A DNA stretch of 64,000 nucleotides from assembly GCF_000143985.1 (NCBI RefSeq), contig NC_014364.1, positions 1,054,001-1,118,000 on the forward strand. The letters run 5' to 3'. Source of the stretch: Sediminispirochaeta smaragdinae DSM 11293. GTDB taxonomy: Bacteria > Spirochaetota > Spirochaetia > DSM-16054 > Sediminispirochaetaceae. The position numbers were made by a program, and so were the translations under genes. Shown here piece by piece: positions 42,936 to 51,928 of this stretch (positions within the stretch are counted from its first letter, which is position 1; each line of letters opens with the position of its first letter). The notes under the pieces were generated by a model. It did not search any database, was not told the DNA's origin, and was given only the letters and a program-made list of their open reading frames with translations.

Positions 42936-43646
42936 ATGAACGAGGCAAAACGGATTGCCATTGTCGATGATGAAGAGGCCCTTACCGCAACGCTCGCCTT
43001 TGCTTTCCGCAGGGAAGGCTTTGAAATCGAGCTCTTTCATGATGGAGCGGCAGCCTGGCAACATTTTTCACAGAGGCTTCCCCATCTTATTGTCCTTGAT
43101 ATCATGATGCCGAAGATGGATGGTCTTACATTGTGTAAGCTGCTGCGAAGCGAGGGGATGCAAGTGCCCATCATTTTCCTTTCTTCACGGGATGATGAGA
43201 TCGACCGGCTTCTCGGTTTCGAGTCGGGGGGCGACGACTACCTTTCAAAGCCCTTTTCGGTCAGGGAATTACTGGCCAGGGTGCGAGCCGTGCTCCGCCG
43301 GAGTTCCACGGTGGCGGATGGGGAGCTTCCCTCCACAGTCGATGTCGGAGACCTGCAGATTGATGTATCATCCGCTCGCTGTTTTTTCGGCGATCATAGT
43401 GTCCCCCTCACCCTGACGGAGCTTCGAATACTGCTCTCGTTGCTGGAACTGCCGGGGGGGATCAAGAGTAGGGAACAGCTGATGGCTGCTGCCTTTCCCG
43501 AGGATCTCTATGCGAACGAGCGGGCCGTCGATAGCCATATCAAACGGATACGAAAAAAGATGACGGCCCTCGGCCTTCCCTACGATCCGCTGGAGACGGT
43601 CTACGGCATGGGCTACCGCTTTACCTCGACTGGGAGTCGCCGGTGA
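42936..43646 (+). CDS. OmpR-family response regulator (CreB-like by context)
   Basis: 236 residues. Receiver domain with the acidic pair D11-D12, phosphoacceptor D55 (IVLDIMMPKMDG) and K in Y-L-S-K-P-F-S; C-terminal winged helix with T-L-T-E-L-R-I-L-L-S-L-L-E, then NERAVDSHIKRIRKKM and V-Y-G-M-G-Y-R-F. Shine-Dalgarno is weak. It overlaps the kinase gene by 4 bases. The divergent creD, 157 bases away, is the obvious first target. Confidence 0.92.
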   Translation: MNEAKRIAIVDDEEALTATLAFAFRREGFEIELFHDGAAAWQHFSQRLPHLIVLDIMMPKMDGLTLCKLLRSEGMQVPIIFLSSRDDEIDRLLGFESGGDDYLSKPFSVRELLARVRAVLRRSSTVADGELPSTVDVGDLQIDVSSARCFFGDHSVPLTLTELRILLSLLELPGGIKSREQLMAAAFPEDLYANERAVDSHIKRIRKKMTALGLPYDPLETVYGMGYRFTSTGSRR

Positions 43647-45238
43647 GGCGAATTTCTTTCCGCCTGCTGATATTCAACCTCCTCCTTGTATTTCTTCCCC
43701 TCGGAAGCATGCTTTACCTGAAGACCTACGAGAGGCAACTTCTTGAAACCCAGGAACGGGCGATGGTGCAGGAGGGGCGGATGCTTGCATCGGCAGTGGC
43801 CGATAGAGCCATACAGGATGAGGGCCTGCGCATCCTTGCCAATCTCGCAGGGAGAATGGAATCGAGGATCAGAATTGTGGGCCAAGATGGCACACTGCTT
43901 GCCGACTCTGCTGTCGATTCCCCTGTTTCCCGGGATGAAACGATGCAAGCGGCCGGTCGCGATTACGAAAAACAGGAATCGGGGAGGCAGGCTTTTTTGT
44001 ATCGCCTTGTGGTGCCTCCCGTCAACAGACTCCGGGAACTGTGTGCGCGCCTTTTGTTTCCTCCGTCGCCTCGCTTCGAATCGGCAGAGTATTACAGCGG
44101 GAAAAGCGTGCTCGACGGGCCTGAGGTGCGTTTGGCCCTCTCCGGTAGGTACGGAGCAAGTACCCGAATTTCCTCGGGCGGGCAGCGTTCGGTTACCCTC
44201 TATTCCGCCATTCCCATCTATGCTTCCTCCGGTAACGTGAGGGGGGCGGTCGTTGTCAGCCGTTCTACCTATCGAATTCTCGAGAATCTTTACCGCATTC
44301 GCCTCGACATTATCGTCATATCACTCTATTCCTTTGCCGCTGCACTATCCATCAGCCTTATCCTCTCCTTTACCATTACCAGACCGCTCAGAAGGCTCAA
44401 GGATCGTGCCGAAGAGCTTCTTTCTGTGCGGAACGATCTTGCCTCTGCGTTTCGGGATGGATTTCCAGCCCTGAAGCGGCGTGATGAAATAGGCGATCTG
44501 GGGCGGGCCCTGGCCGAGCTGTGGGGACGTCTGGAAAAACGGATAGGGGACATCGACGACTTTACCTCCGACACCCTCCACGAATTGAAAAATCCTCTCT
44601 CCGCCATACGGAGTGCTGCGGAGGTGGCCTCCTCAGAGGCCGATCGGGAAGGAACGAGTGAGCTTTCTGTTTTTTTCCGGACCATCCTTAGATCCGTGGC
44701 CAGGATCGATCGGCTTTTGGGGGAACTCAGGGAGATCGGCAGGATCGATGCGGGTATAGACGACCCTTCTGCCGAGGCGCTGGATGTGGAATCCCTGGTT
44801 ACGCGCCTGGAAGAGATATATCGCTGTCATAAAAGAATTATTTCCAAAGAGGTCGAGTTGCATATCGACAATCGCCTTAGCGGTCGTTCCATCCTGATCA
44901 ATCCCGAGCGAATGCTTCAGCTGGTTGGGAATCTTCTTGACAACGCCCTTGACTTTGCCTCTTCCCGTGTCGATCTTTCGCTATTTCCCCTTGGTGAGAG
45001 GAATGTCGGCATCAGGGTTGAGGATGATGGTCCGGGGATCGATCCTGCCGATGCTCCCCATCTCTTTTCCCGCTTCTTTTCCGTTCGGGAACGTCGGGGC
45101 GAGCATTCCGGCCTCGGGCTCTCCATTTGCCGTGCCATTGCCGAAAGATGCGGAGGACGCGTTGTGCTGGAAGAAAATCCGGAAGAAAATAAGGAGGAAG
45201 GAGCCTCTTTCCTTGTTGTTCTTCCCGCTTCCTTCTGA
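43643..45238 (+). CDS. sensor histidine kinase (CreC/ChvG-like)
   Basis: 531 residues from a GTG that overlaps the regulator stop. Membrane segments at about 6-26 and 221-244 flank a 190-residue periplasmic sensor; a HAMP domain follows (ITRPLRRLKDRAEEL), then the H-box T-L-H-E-L-K-N-P-L-S with H313, the N-box L-V-G-N-L-L-D-N-A, and the G boxes DDGPGI and HSGLGLSI. The periplasmic domain resembles ChvG-type envelope sensors more than any ligand-binding fold I recognise. It should phosphorylate the regulator encoded just upstream. Confidence 0.9.
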   Translation: MRRISFRLLIFNLLLVFLPLGSMLYLKTYERQLLETQERAMVQEGRMLASAVADRAIQDEGLRILANLAGRMESRIRIVGQDGTLLADSAVDSPVSRDETMQAAGRDYEKQESGRQAFLYRLVVPPVNRLRELCARLLFPPSPRFESAEYYSGKSVLDGPEVRLALSGRYGASTRISSGGQRSVTLYSAIPIYASSGNVRGAVVVSRSTYRILENLYRIRLDIIVISLYSFAAALSISLILSFTITRPLRRLKDRAEELLSVRNDLASAFRDGFPALKRRDEIGDLGRALAELWGRLEKRIGDIDDFTSDTLHELKNPLSAIRSAAEVASSEADREGTSELSVFFRTILRSVARIDRLLGELREIGRIDAGIDDPSAEALDVESLVTRLEEIYRCHKRIISKEVELHIDNRLSGRSILINPERMLQLVGNLLDNALDFASSRVDLSLFPLGERNVGIRVEDDGPGIDPADAPHLFSRFFSVRERRGEHSGLGLSICRAIAERCGGRVVLEENPEENKEEGASFLVVLPASF

Positions 45239-45302
45239 AAAAGTGTCCCCTGAAGGCGCAATGATGGTATCGAGAGACTTGTCATCACCAGGATTCGGAA
45301 CA

Positions 45303-46505
45303 CTACCCCCTAATAACCACTCCTCCGTGAATCACCGTTCGTCCTTTTTTCCCGCCGATGAGAGCCTCAACCGGATTAGGAGCATCTACGATTACCATAT
45401 CGGCTCTGCACCCCTGCTTTAGCCCATAATCCCTTATACCCATCGCCCGAGCCGGGGTTTCGGTGATCATTGCCGACAGATCCTGGCTGCGGCTGTAGGG
45501 GTCCAGCTGGGCCACCTGAGCGGTGAGGAGCAACTCTTCAAGGGGATCTCCGTTGCCGAAGGGGCGGAAGGGGTCTCTGATGTTATCCGAGGCTACCGCC
45601 ACCGGCACCCCCGCTTCAATGAGTTCTGTGATTCGGGTCGTACCCCGACGACGATTCTTGGTATCGCTGCGTCCCATGAGAAAAAGATTACAGGAGGGCA
45701 GTGTTACCACATTGACGCCGGAGCTGGCAACCTTTTCGATTACCCGTGCCGCTGCATCCGCATCCATTGCCGAAAGAGAGGTACAGTGGCCCGCCGTCAC
45801 ACGGCCGGCCATCCCGTATGCCATGGTTTTCTCGGCAAGATAGTCGAGGGCATCGGCATTTGCTTTCTCGCTTTCGTCCACATGCAGGTCGATTGGAAGA
45901 CCACTTATCTTTGCAAGACGGAAGAGGGTGTCGGTAAGTTCCCGATGATTATTACTCAAGGTGGGACAGCCGCCTATTGCGTCCGCCCCTGTCGCTATGG
46001 CCCTTTCCAGCAGGTTATAGACGGCATCTCCGGGAACAATCCGTTCCACGGCCCCGGGAAAGGCGACCAATTGAATCGTCATTTGATCCTTATAGTGTTC
46101 TCGTACCTTGCAGGCGCTTTCCCAGAGCTTCATACCGGTGAAACGTTCAAGGGTAATATGGCTTCTCAGTATCGAGGTCCCGGCCTCGATGGCCATTTCA
46201 ACCATGTTACAGCCGTTTTCATATAACTCCTCTTCATCGACGTCCCTGAAGTAGGCGTTCATGCTTTTAATCGCTTCTAACAGGGTGCCTGAGTAATTAT
46301 GTATGCGACCGGCGGTCATTGCTTTATCAAGATGGGTGTGCATGTCGACAAAGCCGGGGAAAACGGTTTTTCCTGAAGCATCAATAATCTTTCGGCCGGC
46401 TTCTGTGATGCGGGAAGCCTTTTCCACAATGAACCCTTCCTTGATGCCAAGATCCATTGTTCCGCTTCCGTGAATATTCCCCCGTTTGATTACTAAATCA
46501 TACAT
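45303..46505 (-). CDS. cytosine deaminase-like amidohydrolase
   Basis: 400 residues of the metal-dependent amidohydrolase superfamily. Seen: G-F-V-D-M-H-T-H-L-D-K (HxH metal ligands), then LRSHITLERF, the I-D-L-H-V-D-E-S-E block, V-T-A-G-H-C-T-S-L, and the late metal Asp in V-A-S-D-N-I-R-D-P-F. These are CodA/N-isopropylammelide-type signatures. It is divergent from a nucleoside/purine importer and near two molybdenum hydroxylases, so a base-deaminating step is likely. Exact substrate (cytosine, isoguanine or other) is open. Confidence 0.87.
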   Translation of the reverse strand: MYDLVIKRGNIHGSGTMDLGIKEGFIVEKASRITEAGRKIIDASGKTVFPGFVDMHTHLDKAMTAGRIHNYSGTLLEAIKSMNAYFRDVDEEELYENGCNMVEMAIEAGTSILRSHITLERFTGMKLWESACKVREHYKDQMTIQLVAFPGAVERIVPGDAVYNLLERAIATGADAIGGCPTLSNNHRELTDTLFRLAKISGLPIDLHVDESEKANADALDYLAEKTMAYGMAGRVTAGHCTSLSAMDADAAARVIEKVASSGVNVVTLPSCNLFLMGRSDTKNRRRGTTRITELIEAGVPVAVASDNIRDPFRPFGNGDPLEELLLTAQVAQLDPYSRSQDLSAMITETPARAMGIRDYGLKQGCRADMVIVDAPNPVEALIGGKKGRTVIHGGVVIRG

Positions 46506-46522
46506 ATGAATCCTTTATCTTC

Positions 46523-46551
46523 TTGATGATTACAAAAACATATAGTAATAT
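46523..46551 (+). promoter_or_regulatory. sigma-70-type promoter of the purine/nucleoside importer operon
   Basis: TTGATG (46523-46528) and TAATAT (46546-46551) are separated by exactly 17 bases and lie 30 bases upstream of the binding-protein start, with AAGGAGG in between. Confidence 0.7.
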
Positions 46552-46580
46552 GCCTTTATACAATCTACAAGGAGGAAAAA

Positions 46581-47576
46581 ATGAAAAAAGGATTGTTGTT
46601 GCTACTGGCTGTTTTACTTTTTCCCATCGTATCTTTTGCGGAAGGGCAAAAGGAGGGAGAGTCCAGTGACCAGTTGAAGGTTGCGGCTCTTTTGCCCGGT
46701 CCCATCAACGACGGCGGATGGAACACCAATATGTATGATTCGCTTAAGTTTATGGAGAAGGAGCTTGGTGCAAAGATCGCCTATACCGAACGAACCCCGG
46801 CATCCGACTACGAGGAGATTTTCCGGGGCTATGCCGCCAGCGGATATAACATTGTATTCGGACATGGTTTTGAGTTCGGTGAACCAGCGGAAAAGGTGGC
46901 GAAGGAGTTCCCCGATGTTACCTTTATCATCACCAGCACCAGCATAAGTCAGCCCCCCAATTTAGGTTCCTTTCTTGTCGACGATTTCCAGTGCGGGTTT
47001 GTCCAGGGGGCTGTTGCGGCGATCCTCTCAAAGAGCGGAATCGTCGGTTATGTCGGCGGTATGGAGATTCCCCCCATCGTGAATCAGAGCAAGGGCTTTG
47101 TCGCCGGTGCGAAATATGTCGATAAGTCTATCGATGCCAAGGCGCTCTTGACCGGTAGTTTCGAAGACATCGCTAAGGCAAAAGAGATGTCAAAATCTCT
47201 TATTGCCGAAGGCGCCGATATCCTCGTGGCGGATGCCGACGAATCGAACCACGGCGTGATCGAGGCGGTTGAAGAGGCCGGAGCTCTCGTTATCGGAAGT
47301 TCAGGCGACATCTACGAAACGGTCCCCGATGCACGAGATGTTATCCTGACGAGCATGACCGAGAATATGCCGAAAGGGCTGACCGTACTTGCCAAGTCGG
47401 TCGCCGACGGTACCTTTGAGGCAAAGAACTATATTATCGGTTTGCATGATGGGGCTGTTGCCCTTGCTCCGTTTCGGGATAAAGCGAGCCTTGTTTCCGC
47501 CGATCAACAGGCACAGATCGATAAAATCATCCAGGATCTGAAAGACGGCACCATCGACCTGAATCAGTATAAGTAA
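46581..47576 (+). CDS. BMP-family (PnrA-like) nucleoside/purine-binding protein
   Basis: 331 residues. A signal peptide ends near VSFA-EGQ, with no lipobox Cys, unlike most BMP lipoproteins. Family sequence: L-L-P-G-P-I-N-D-G-G-W-N-T-N-M-Y-D, then YEEIFRGYAASGYNIVFGHG, F-L-V-D-D-F-Q-C-G-F-V-Q-G, and the G-Y-V-G-G-M-E-I-P-P block. PnrA-type proteins bind purine nucleosides. The next genes are the matching permeases and ATPase. A stable hairpin follows the stop. Confidence 0.9.
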   Translation: MKKGLLLLLAVLLFPIVSFAEGQKEGESSDQLKVAALLPGPINDGGWNTNMYDSLKFMEKELGAKIAYTERTPASDYEEIFRGYAASGYNIVFGHGFEFGEPAEKVAKEFPDVTFIITSTSISQPPNLGSFLVDDFQCGFVQGAVAAILSKSGIVGYVGGMEIPPIVNQSKGFVAGAKYVDKSIDAKALLTGSFEDIAKAKEMSKSLIAEGADILVADADESNHGVIEAVEEAGALVIGSSGDIYETVPDARDVILTSMTENMPKGLTVLAKSVADGTFEAKNYIIGLHDGAVALAPFRDKASLVSADQQAQIDKIIQDLKDGTIDLNQYK

Positions 47577-47591
47577 GCCGTTTATGCCTTT

Positions 47592-47620
47592 AGCCACGGA
47601 GGTGCGCAACCTCCGTGGCT
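47592..47620 (+). terminator. strong hairpin between binding protein and permease genes
   Basis: AGCCACGGAGGT and ACCTCCGTGGCT form a perfect 12-bp stem with a five-base loop, without a T-run. It probably stabilises the binding-protein mRNA or partly attenuates the permease genes. Confidence 0.8.
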
Positions 47621-47639
47621 CCCATTATCGGGGAACATT

Positions 47640-48716
47640 ATGAACAGACGATTGAACACTATTCTTGTGCAGTGTGTCTCTATCACTGTAGCCTTTGCCC
47701 TTGGTGCCGTCGTGATCAAAATGATCGGGATATCACCGCTTTTTGCCTATGGTGCGCTCCTTAACGGCTCTTTCGGAAGCATCAATGCAATCGGAGAAAC
47801 TCTCGTTAAGATGACGCCCCTTATCCTCACAGGCTTAAGTTACGCCTTTGCCGCCAGAGCCGGACTTATCAACATCGGAGCGGAGGGGCAACTCTATGTA
47901 GGGGGGATCTTAGCAACCCTTGTCGGCTCCAACTTTGCCGGACTGCCTATGATTATTCACGTGCCTTTTGCCGTTGCCGCCGCTTTTGCAGGCGGAGCAG
48001 TATGGGGCGGATTGGTAGGTCTTCTTAAAGTAAAGTTTGGCGCCAATGAAATCATCACAACGGTGATGCTCAACTATATTGCCATCTATCTGGTAAGCTT
48101 TCTCGTTACCGGTCCGATGAAGGCTCCGCCCGGAACAATGCCCGAAAGTCGACCGATTGTCGATTCTGCGCAACTGGTGCGGATATTGCCCGGAACAAGG
48201 CTTCATATCGGCATCTTCATTGCCCTTCTTGCTCTGCTTTTTTACTATTTTTTTATATTTAAAATGCGGCAGGGGTATGAAATGCGGGTTGTAGGGAACA
48301 ACATGGAGTCGGCCCGGGCCGCAGGGATGCGTCCTCAGCGTACAATGGTTCTCGCCATGCTTCTTGCCGGAGGAATGGGAGGGCTGGCAGGTGGCGTTGA
48401 GATCCTTGGAATCCAGGGACGCCTGCTGCAATCCTTTAGTCCCGGCTACGGATTCGACGGTATTGCCGTTGCTCTGGTTGGGGTGAACAACCCTGTCGGC
48501 ATCGTTCTTGGAGCCTTGCTTTTCGGCTTTCTTCGAGCCGGGGGCAACAGAATGCAGCTGATTGCCCAGGTACCGGTTTCGGTTATCTACGTCGTCCAGG
48601 GCTTGGTTATTACCTTTGTGATCATCGGTCAGAATCTGCATGTTTTTCAAAAGGTCGGGGTAAACCGCCCCTTCCGTCGGAAGACTGGGGACGGTCCTGC
48701 CCCGGAGGTGCTCTGA
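47640..48716 (+). CDS. nucleoside/purine ABC permease 1 (YufP/NupP-like)
   Basis: 358 residues with about eight to nine membrane segments. Family blocks are A-F-A-A-R-A-G-L-I-N-I-G-A-E-G-Q-L-Y-V-G-G, then FGANEIITTVMLNYIAIYL and, near 220, RVVGNNMESARAAGM with GGLAGGVEILG. It overlaps the second permease by one base (TGATG). Paired with it and the ATPase at 49655 it forms the membrane channel. Confidence 0.92.
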   Translation: MNRRLNTILVQCVSITVAFALGAVVIKMIGISPLFAYGALLNGSFGSINAIGETLVKMTPLILTGLSYAFAARAGLINIGAEGQLYVGGILATLVGSNFAGLPMIIHVPFAVAAAFAGGAVWGGLVGLLKVKFGANEIITTVMLNYIAIYLVSFLVTGPMKAPPGTMPESRPIVDSAQLVRILPGTRLHIGIFIALLALLFYYFFIFKMRQGYEMRVVGNNMESARAAGMRPQRTMVLAMLLAGGMGGLAGGVEILGIQGRLLQSFSPGYGFDGIAVALVGVNNPVGIVLGALLFGFLRAGGNRMQLIAQVPVSVIYVVQGLVITFVIIGQNLHVFQKVGVNRPFRRKTGDGPAPEVL

Positions 48717-49639
48717 TGGAACTTCTTAGTTATCTACTGGCGACCGATCTGCGAATGGCCGCTCCTATTCTCATTGCCGCTCTTGGGCTCCTTTTCATGG
48801 AAAAAAGCGGTGTAGTCAATATCGGTTGCGAAGGGATGATGCTCTTCGGGACCTTTTTCGGTGTTTTCTTTGCCCGGCTTTCAGGTTCACCCTGGATAGG
48901 CTTGCTTTTTGCCGGAATGACCGGGATGGTCATTGGGCTCTTTTTTGCATTCATTGTGGTTACCCTGCGGGCTAATCAGATTGTGACGGGGATAGCCCTA
49001 AACATTATTGCTCAGGGGGCCACCTCGACCCTGAACCGACTTATCTTCGGCGTGTCAAGCCAGGCGGCCAATGCGCCGGGCTTTGAGGTTGTTCCCATTC
49101 CCCTGCTTTCGAAGATTCCCGTTATCGGGGATTCCCTTTTTAATCAGATGGGGCCCATCTATCTCGCCCTGCTCCTTGTTCCTCTGATCCGCTGGTTTAT
49201 GATGAAGACAACCATGGGTCTGAAGATTCGTGCCGTGGGAGAACATCCCCATTCTGCCGATACTGCAGGAATAAATGTACGCTCTGTGCGCTATGGCAGC
49301 ATTCTGGCCGGATCCTTTCTCGTGGGGGCGGCCGGAGGATTCCTCTCTCTTGGTATTCTGAGCCTCTTTTCTGAAAATATGGTGAGCGGAAGAGGGTATA
49401 TCGCCCTGGCCGTCATCATTTTCGGGAAGTGGAACTCTTGGGGAGTTCTTGCCGCCGCCCTGGTTTTTGGCCTCGGGGATGCGGTACAGATCAAGATGCA
49501 AACGGCCGGGAGTTCGATTCCCTATCAGTTTCTCATGATGCTTCCTTATATCCTGACGATTCTGGCACTTTCCGGATTTGTCGGAAAAGCGGAATCTCCT
49601 GCGGCATCGGGGAAACCCTTTCGCAACGACGAGCTATAG
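48716..49639 (+). CDS. nucleoside/purine ABC permease 2 (YufQ/NupQ-like)
   Basis: 307 residues, about eight membrane segments. Landmarks: S-G-V-V-N-I-G-C-E-G-M-M-L-F-G, A-N-Q-I-V-T-G-I-A-L-N, then R-A-V-G-E-H-P-H-S-A-D-T-A-G-I-N-V and the late RGYIALAVIIFGKWNSWG stretch. The two permeases are homologous but distinct, the usual heterodimer of BMP-type importers. The ATPase gene follows after 15 bases with AAGGAG upstream. Confidence 0.92.
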   Translation: MELLSYLLATDLRMAAPILIAALGLLFMEKSGVVNIGCEGMMLFGTFFGVFFARLSGSPWIGLLFAGMTGMVIGLFFAFIVVTLRANQIVTGIALNIIAQGATSTLNRLIFGVSSQAANAPGFEVVPIPLLSKIPVIGDSLFNQMGPIYLALLLVPLIRWFMMKTTMGLKIRAVGEHPHSADTAGINVRSVRYGSILAGSFLVGAAGGFLSLGILSLFSENMVSGRGYIALAVIIFGKWNSWGVLAAALVFGLGDAVQIKMQTAGSSIPYQFLMMLPYILTILALSGFVGKAESPAASGKPFRNDEL

Positions 49640-49654
49640 GATTAAGGAGCGGCT

Positions 49655-51172
49655 ATGGATACATATGAAACAGTCCTGGAAATGAGAGGTATTACCAAGG
49701 TTTTTCCCGGTGTCGTTGCCAATGATGCTATTAATTTCGATCTACGAAAGGGTGAGGTCCATGCCCTTCTCGGAGAAAATGGGGCGGGGAAAAGTACCCT
49801 GATGGGCATTCTTTCCGGGGTTTACCAGCCGACGGAGGGATCAATCGTGTTGGAGGGGGCCCCTGTCCGTTTCGATTCCGCCAGGGATGCCATTCATAAC
49901 GGTATTGGGATGGTGTATCAGCATTTCATGCTGGTGCCGAAACTGACGGTTGCGGAGAATATCATGCTTGGGATCAAGCGGCCGAAGGAACCGCTTCTGC
50001 AGATCGACAAGGCATCGGAACAGATCGTCGCTTTTGCCCGTACATATGGCATGGATTTAGATCCGGAACAGAAGGTCGCTTCCCTCACCGTCGGCCAGCA
50101 GCAGCGGGTTGAGATTGTAAAAGCACTCTTTCGCGGGGCAAAGATCCTTGTTCTTGATGAGCCTACGGCGGTCCTTACCCCGAAAGAGATCCAAGAGCTT
50201 TTTAGTATGATCAAGATGCTTACCGATCAGAACTTTTCCGTTATCTTTATAAGCCATAAGATCGACGAGGTTATTGAGATCAGCAATCGTATTTCCGTGC
50301 TTCGGCGGGGTAAACTTGAAGCAACTATCAATAACGAGGGAGTTTCCAAGGAAGAATTGGCTGGTCTCATGGTCGGCCGCGATGTTTCCTTCTGTGTTGA
50401 GAAAACTCCCTGCTGCCCGGGGGATTCCGTCCTTGCTCTTGAAGGGGTGGGGCTAAAGGACCGCGAAGGTCGACCTCTCCTGAAGGATGTGAACTTTGAG
50501 GTACACGAAGGGGAAATTTTTGGGGTAGCCGGTGTCGATGGAAACGGGCAGGACGAATTACTCGAGGTGATAACGGGTCTTCGATCCGCCTCGGAAGGAT
50601 CGGTTTGCATCGTCGGTCAGGAGGTCCTGGGAAAAAGCCCCCGCCAGATCCTGGAAATGGGCTTGGCTCATATCCCTGCGGACCGACAAGCCCGCGGCCT
50701 TGTGTTGAGCATGGATATCAAAGAGAATTTTATTATCAATGATTATTATCGCTCTCCGCATAGCAAACGGGATATCATCTCCTGGCCCTTTGTCAGAAAG
50801 CATACAAAGGAAAACATCGAGCGCTTCGATGTTAGAACCTCTTCCATTGATACCCCGGTTTCGACCCTTTCAGGGGGAAACCAGCAAAAGCTGATTCTTG
50901 CCAGGGAGCTTCATGGCAAGCCGGTCCTTTTGGCTGCAATGCATGCCACCCGGGGGCTCGATGTGGGGGCCATTGAATATGTACATCAACGGATACTCGA
51001 ACAGCGTGCAGCGGGAACCGCGGTCCTGTATATTTCGACAGAGTTAGAAGAGCTTATGAGCTTTTCAGATAGGATTGCCGTGATGTTCAGGGGGGAAATT
51101 ATGGGGATTGTTCGGCCCGAAGAAGTGACAATTGATCAAATTGGGCTTATGATGGCAGGAAGTATAACGTAA
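49655..51172 (+). CDS. nucleoside/purine ABC ATPase, two nucleotide-binding domains (YufO/NupO-like)
   Basis: 505 residues. Domain 1: Walker A GENGAGKST, signature region LTVGQQQRVEIVKAL, Walker B ILVLDEPTAVL. Domain 2: GVDGNGQDEL replaces Walker A, signature LSGGNQQKLILAREL, and the Walker B position reads V-L-L-A-A-M-H-A-T-R-G-L-D-V-G-A, lacking the acidic pair, as is common in this family. Only domain 1 is expected to hydrolyse ATP fully. The GntR gene follows after one base. Confidence 0.92.
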   Translation: MDTYETVLEMRGITKVFPGVVANDAINFDLRKGEVHALLGENGAGKSTLMGILSGVYQPTEGSIVLEGAPVRFDSARDAIHNGIGMVYQHFMLVPKLTVAENIMLGIKRPKEPLLQIDKASEQIVAFARTYGMDLDPEQKVASLTVGQQQRVEIVKALFRGAKILVLDEPTAVLTPKEIQELFSMIKMLTDQNFSVIFISHKIDEVIEISNRISVLRRGKLEATINNEGVSKEELAGLMVGRDVSFCVEKTPCCPGDSVLALEGVGLKDREGRPLLKDVNFEVHEGEIFGVAGVDGNGQDELLEVITGLRSASEGSVCIVGQEVLGKSPRQILEMGLAHIPADRQARGLVLSMDIKENFIINDYYRSPHSKRDIISWPFVRKHTKENIERFDVRTSSIDTPVSTLSGGNQQKLILARELHGKPVLLAAMHATRGLDVGAIEYVHQRILEQRAAGTAVLYISTELEELMSFSDRIAVMFRGEIMGIVRPEEVTIDQIGLMMAGSIT

Positions 51173-51173
51173 T

Positions 51174-51920
51174 ATGAGGCCCGTAATGAAGGAGTATGGA
51201 CCACAAGGAAAGAAGTTCCCAAAATATAAAGTTATCAAGCACTATCTGTTGCAGCGGATTAAGGAAATGGTGCCGGGAGATAACCGTTTGGAAACGGAAG
51301 AGGTCCTATCGGAAAAGATGGGAGTGAGCAAGGCGACGGTCCGGCAGGCAATGGATGAGCTGATTAGCGAGGACCTAATAACACGGCAGCAGGGAAAAGG
51401 TGTATTCGGCCATCCCCGAGTCGGGGAATTGAAAATGCATCTTGGCCTCTGGGCCAATTTTCGGGATTATCTTTCCCGGGCGGGATATCGAGTGTCCGTA
51501 ACTCAATCTCCGTTTCGGGTAGATATCGCCTCGAAGCATATGGTCGCACGAGCTCCCTCTCTTGAGGGGGCACACGTGTATGCCTTCGATTGGATTTATT
51601 ATGCCAACGACAAACCTGTTATCGTCTGTAGGATCGAGGTTCCCATGGATCTCGTTATCAATCCTCTTCAGTCCGAGGTGCCTCCTCTTACCCTCAAAGA
51701 GAGCCTGAAGACGCTGAGCGGGAAAAATTTTTCCTATGCCATCAGCTGGATTCGCAGTTCTCTTGACAGGGAGGCTGCCAGGCTCTTCGCTCTTGATGAG
51801 ATGACCGCTTTCTTGGTATGGGATGAAAATTTTTTCGATTTATACGATAATCATCTTTGTTATAATGAGATTCTGTTTCATCCCGATTATCTCGATTTTT
51901 CGATCATCTGCCATTTTTAG
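51174..51920 (+). CDS. GntR-family regulator with UTRA-type sensor domain
   Basis: 248 residues. N-terminal winged helix: Y-K-V-I-K-H-Y-L-L-Q-R-I, then LSEKMGVSKATVRQAMDELISEDLI and R-Q-Q-G-K-G-V-F. C-terminal domain resembles UTRA/HutC effector domains, with V-Y-A-F-D-W-I-Y-Y-A-N-D-K-P-V and a trailing D-N-H-L-C-Y-N-E-I-L-F-H. It sits between the importer and the molybdenum hydroxylase genes, all close together, so it likely controls them in response to a purine or related base. A second ATG at 51186 could be the start. Confidence 0.85.
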   Translation: MRPVMKEYGPQGKKFPKYKVIKHYLLQRIKEMVPGDNRLETEEVLSEKMGVSKATVRQAMDELISEDLITRQQGKGVFGHPRVGELKMHLGLWANFRDYLSRAGYRVSVTQSPFRVDIASKHMVARAPSLEGAHVYAFDWIYYANDKPVIVCRIEVPMDLVINPLQSEVPPLTLKESLKTLSGKNFSYAISWIRSSLDREAARLFALDEMTAFLVWDENFFDLYDNHLCYNEILFHPDYLDFSIICHF

Positions 51921-51928
51921 GAGGTACC

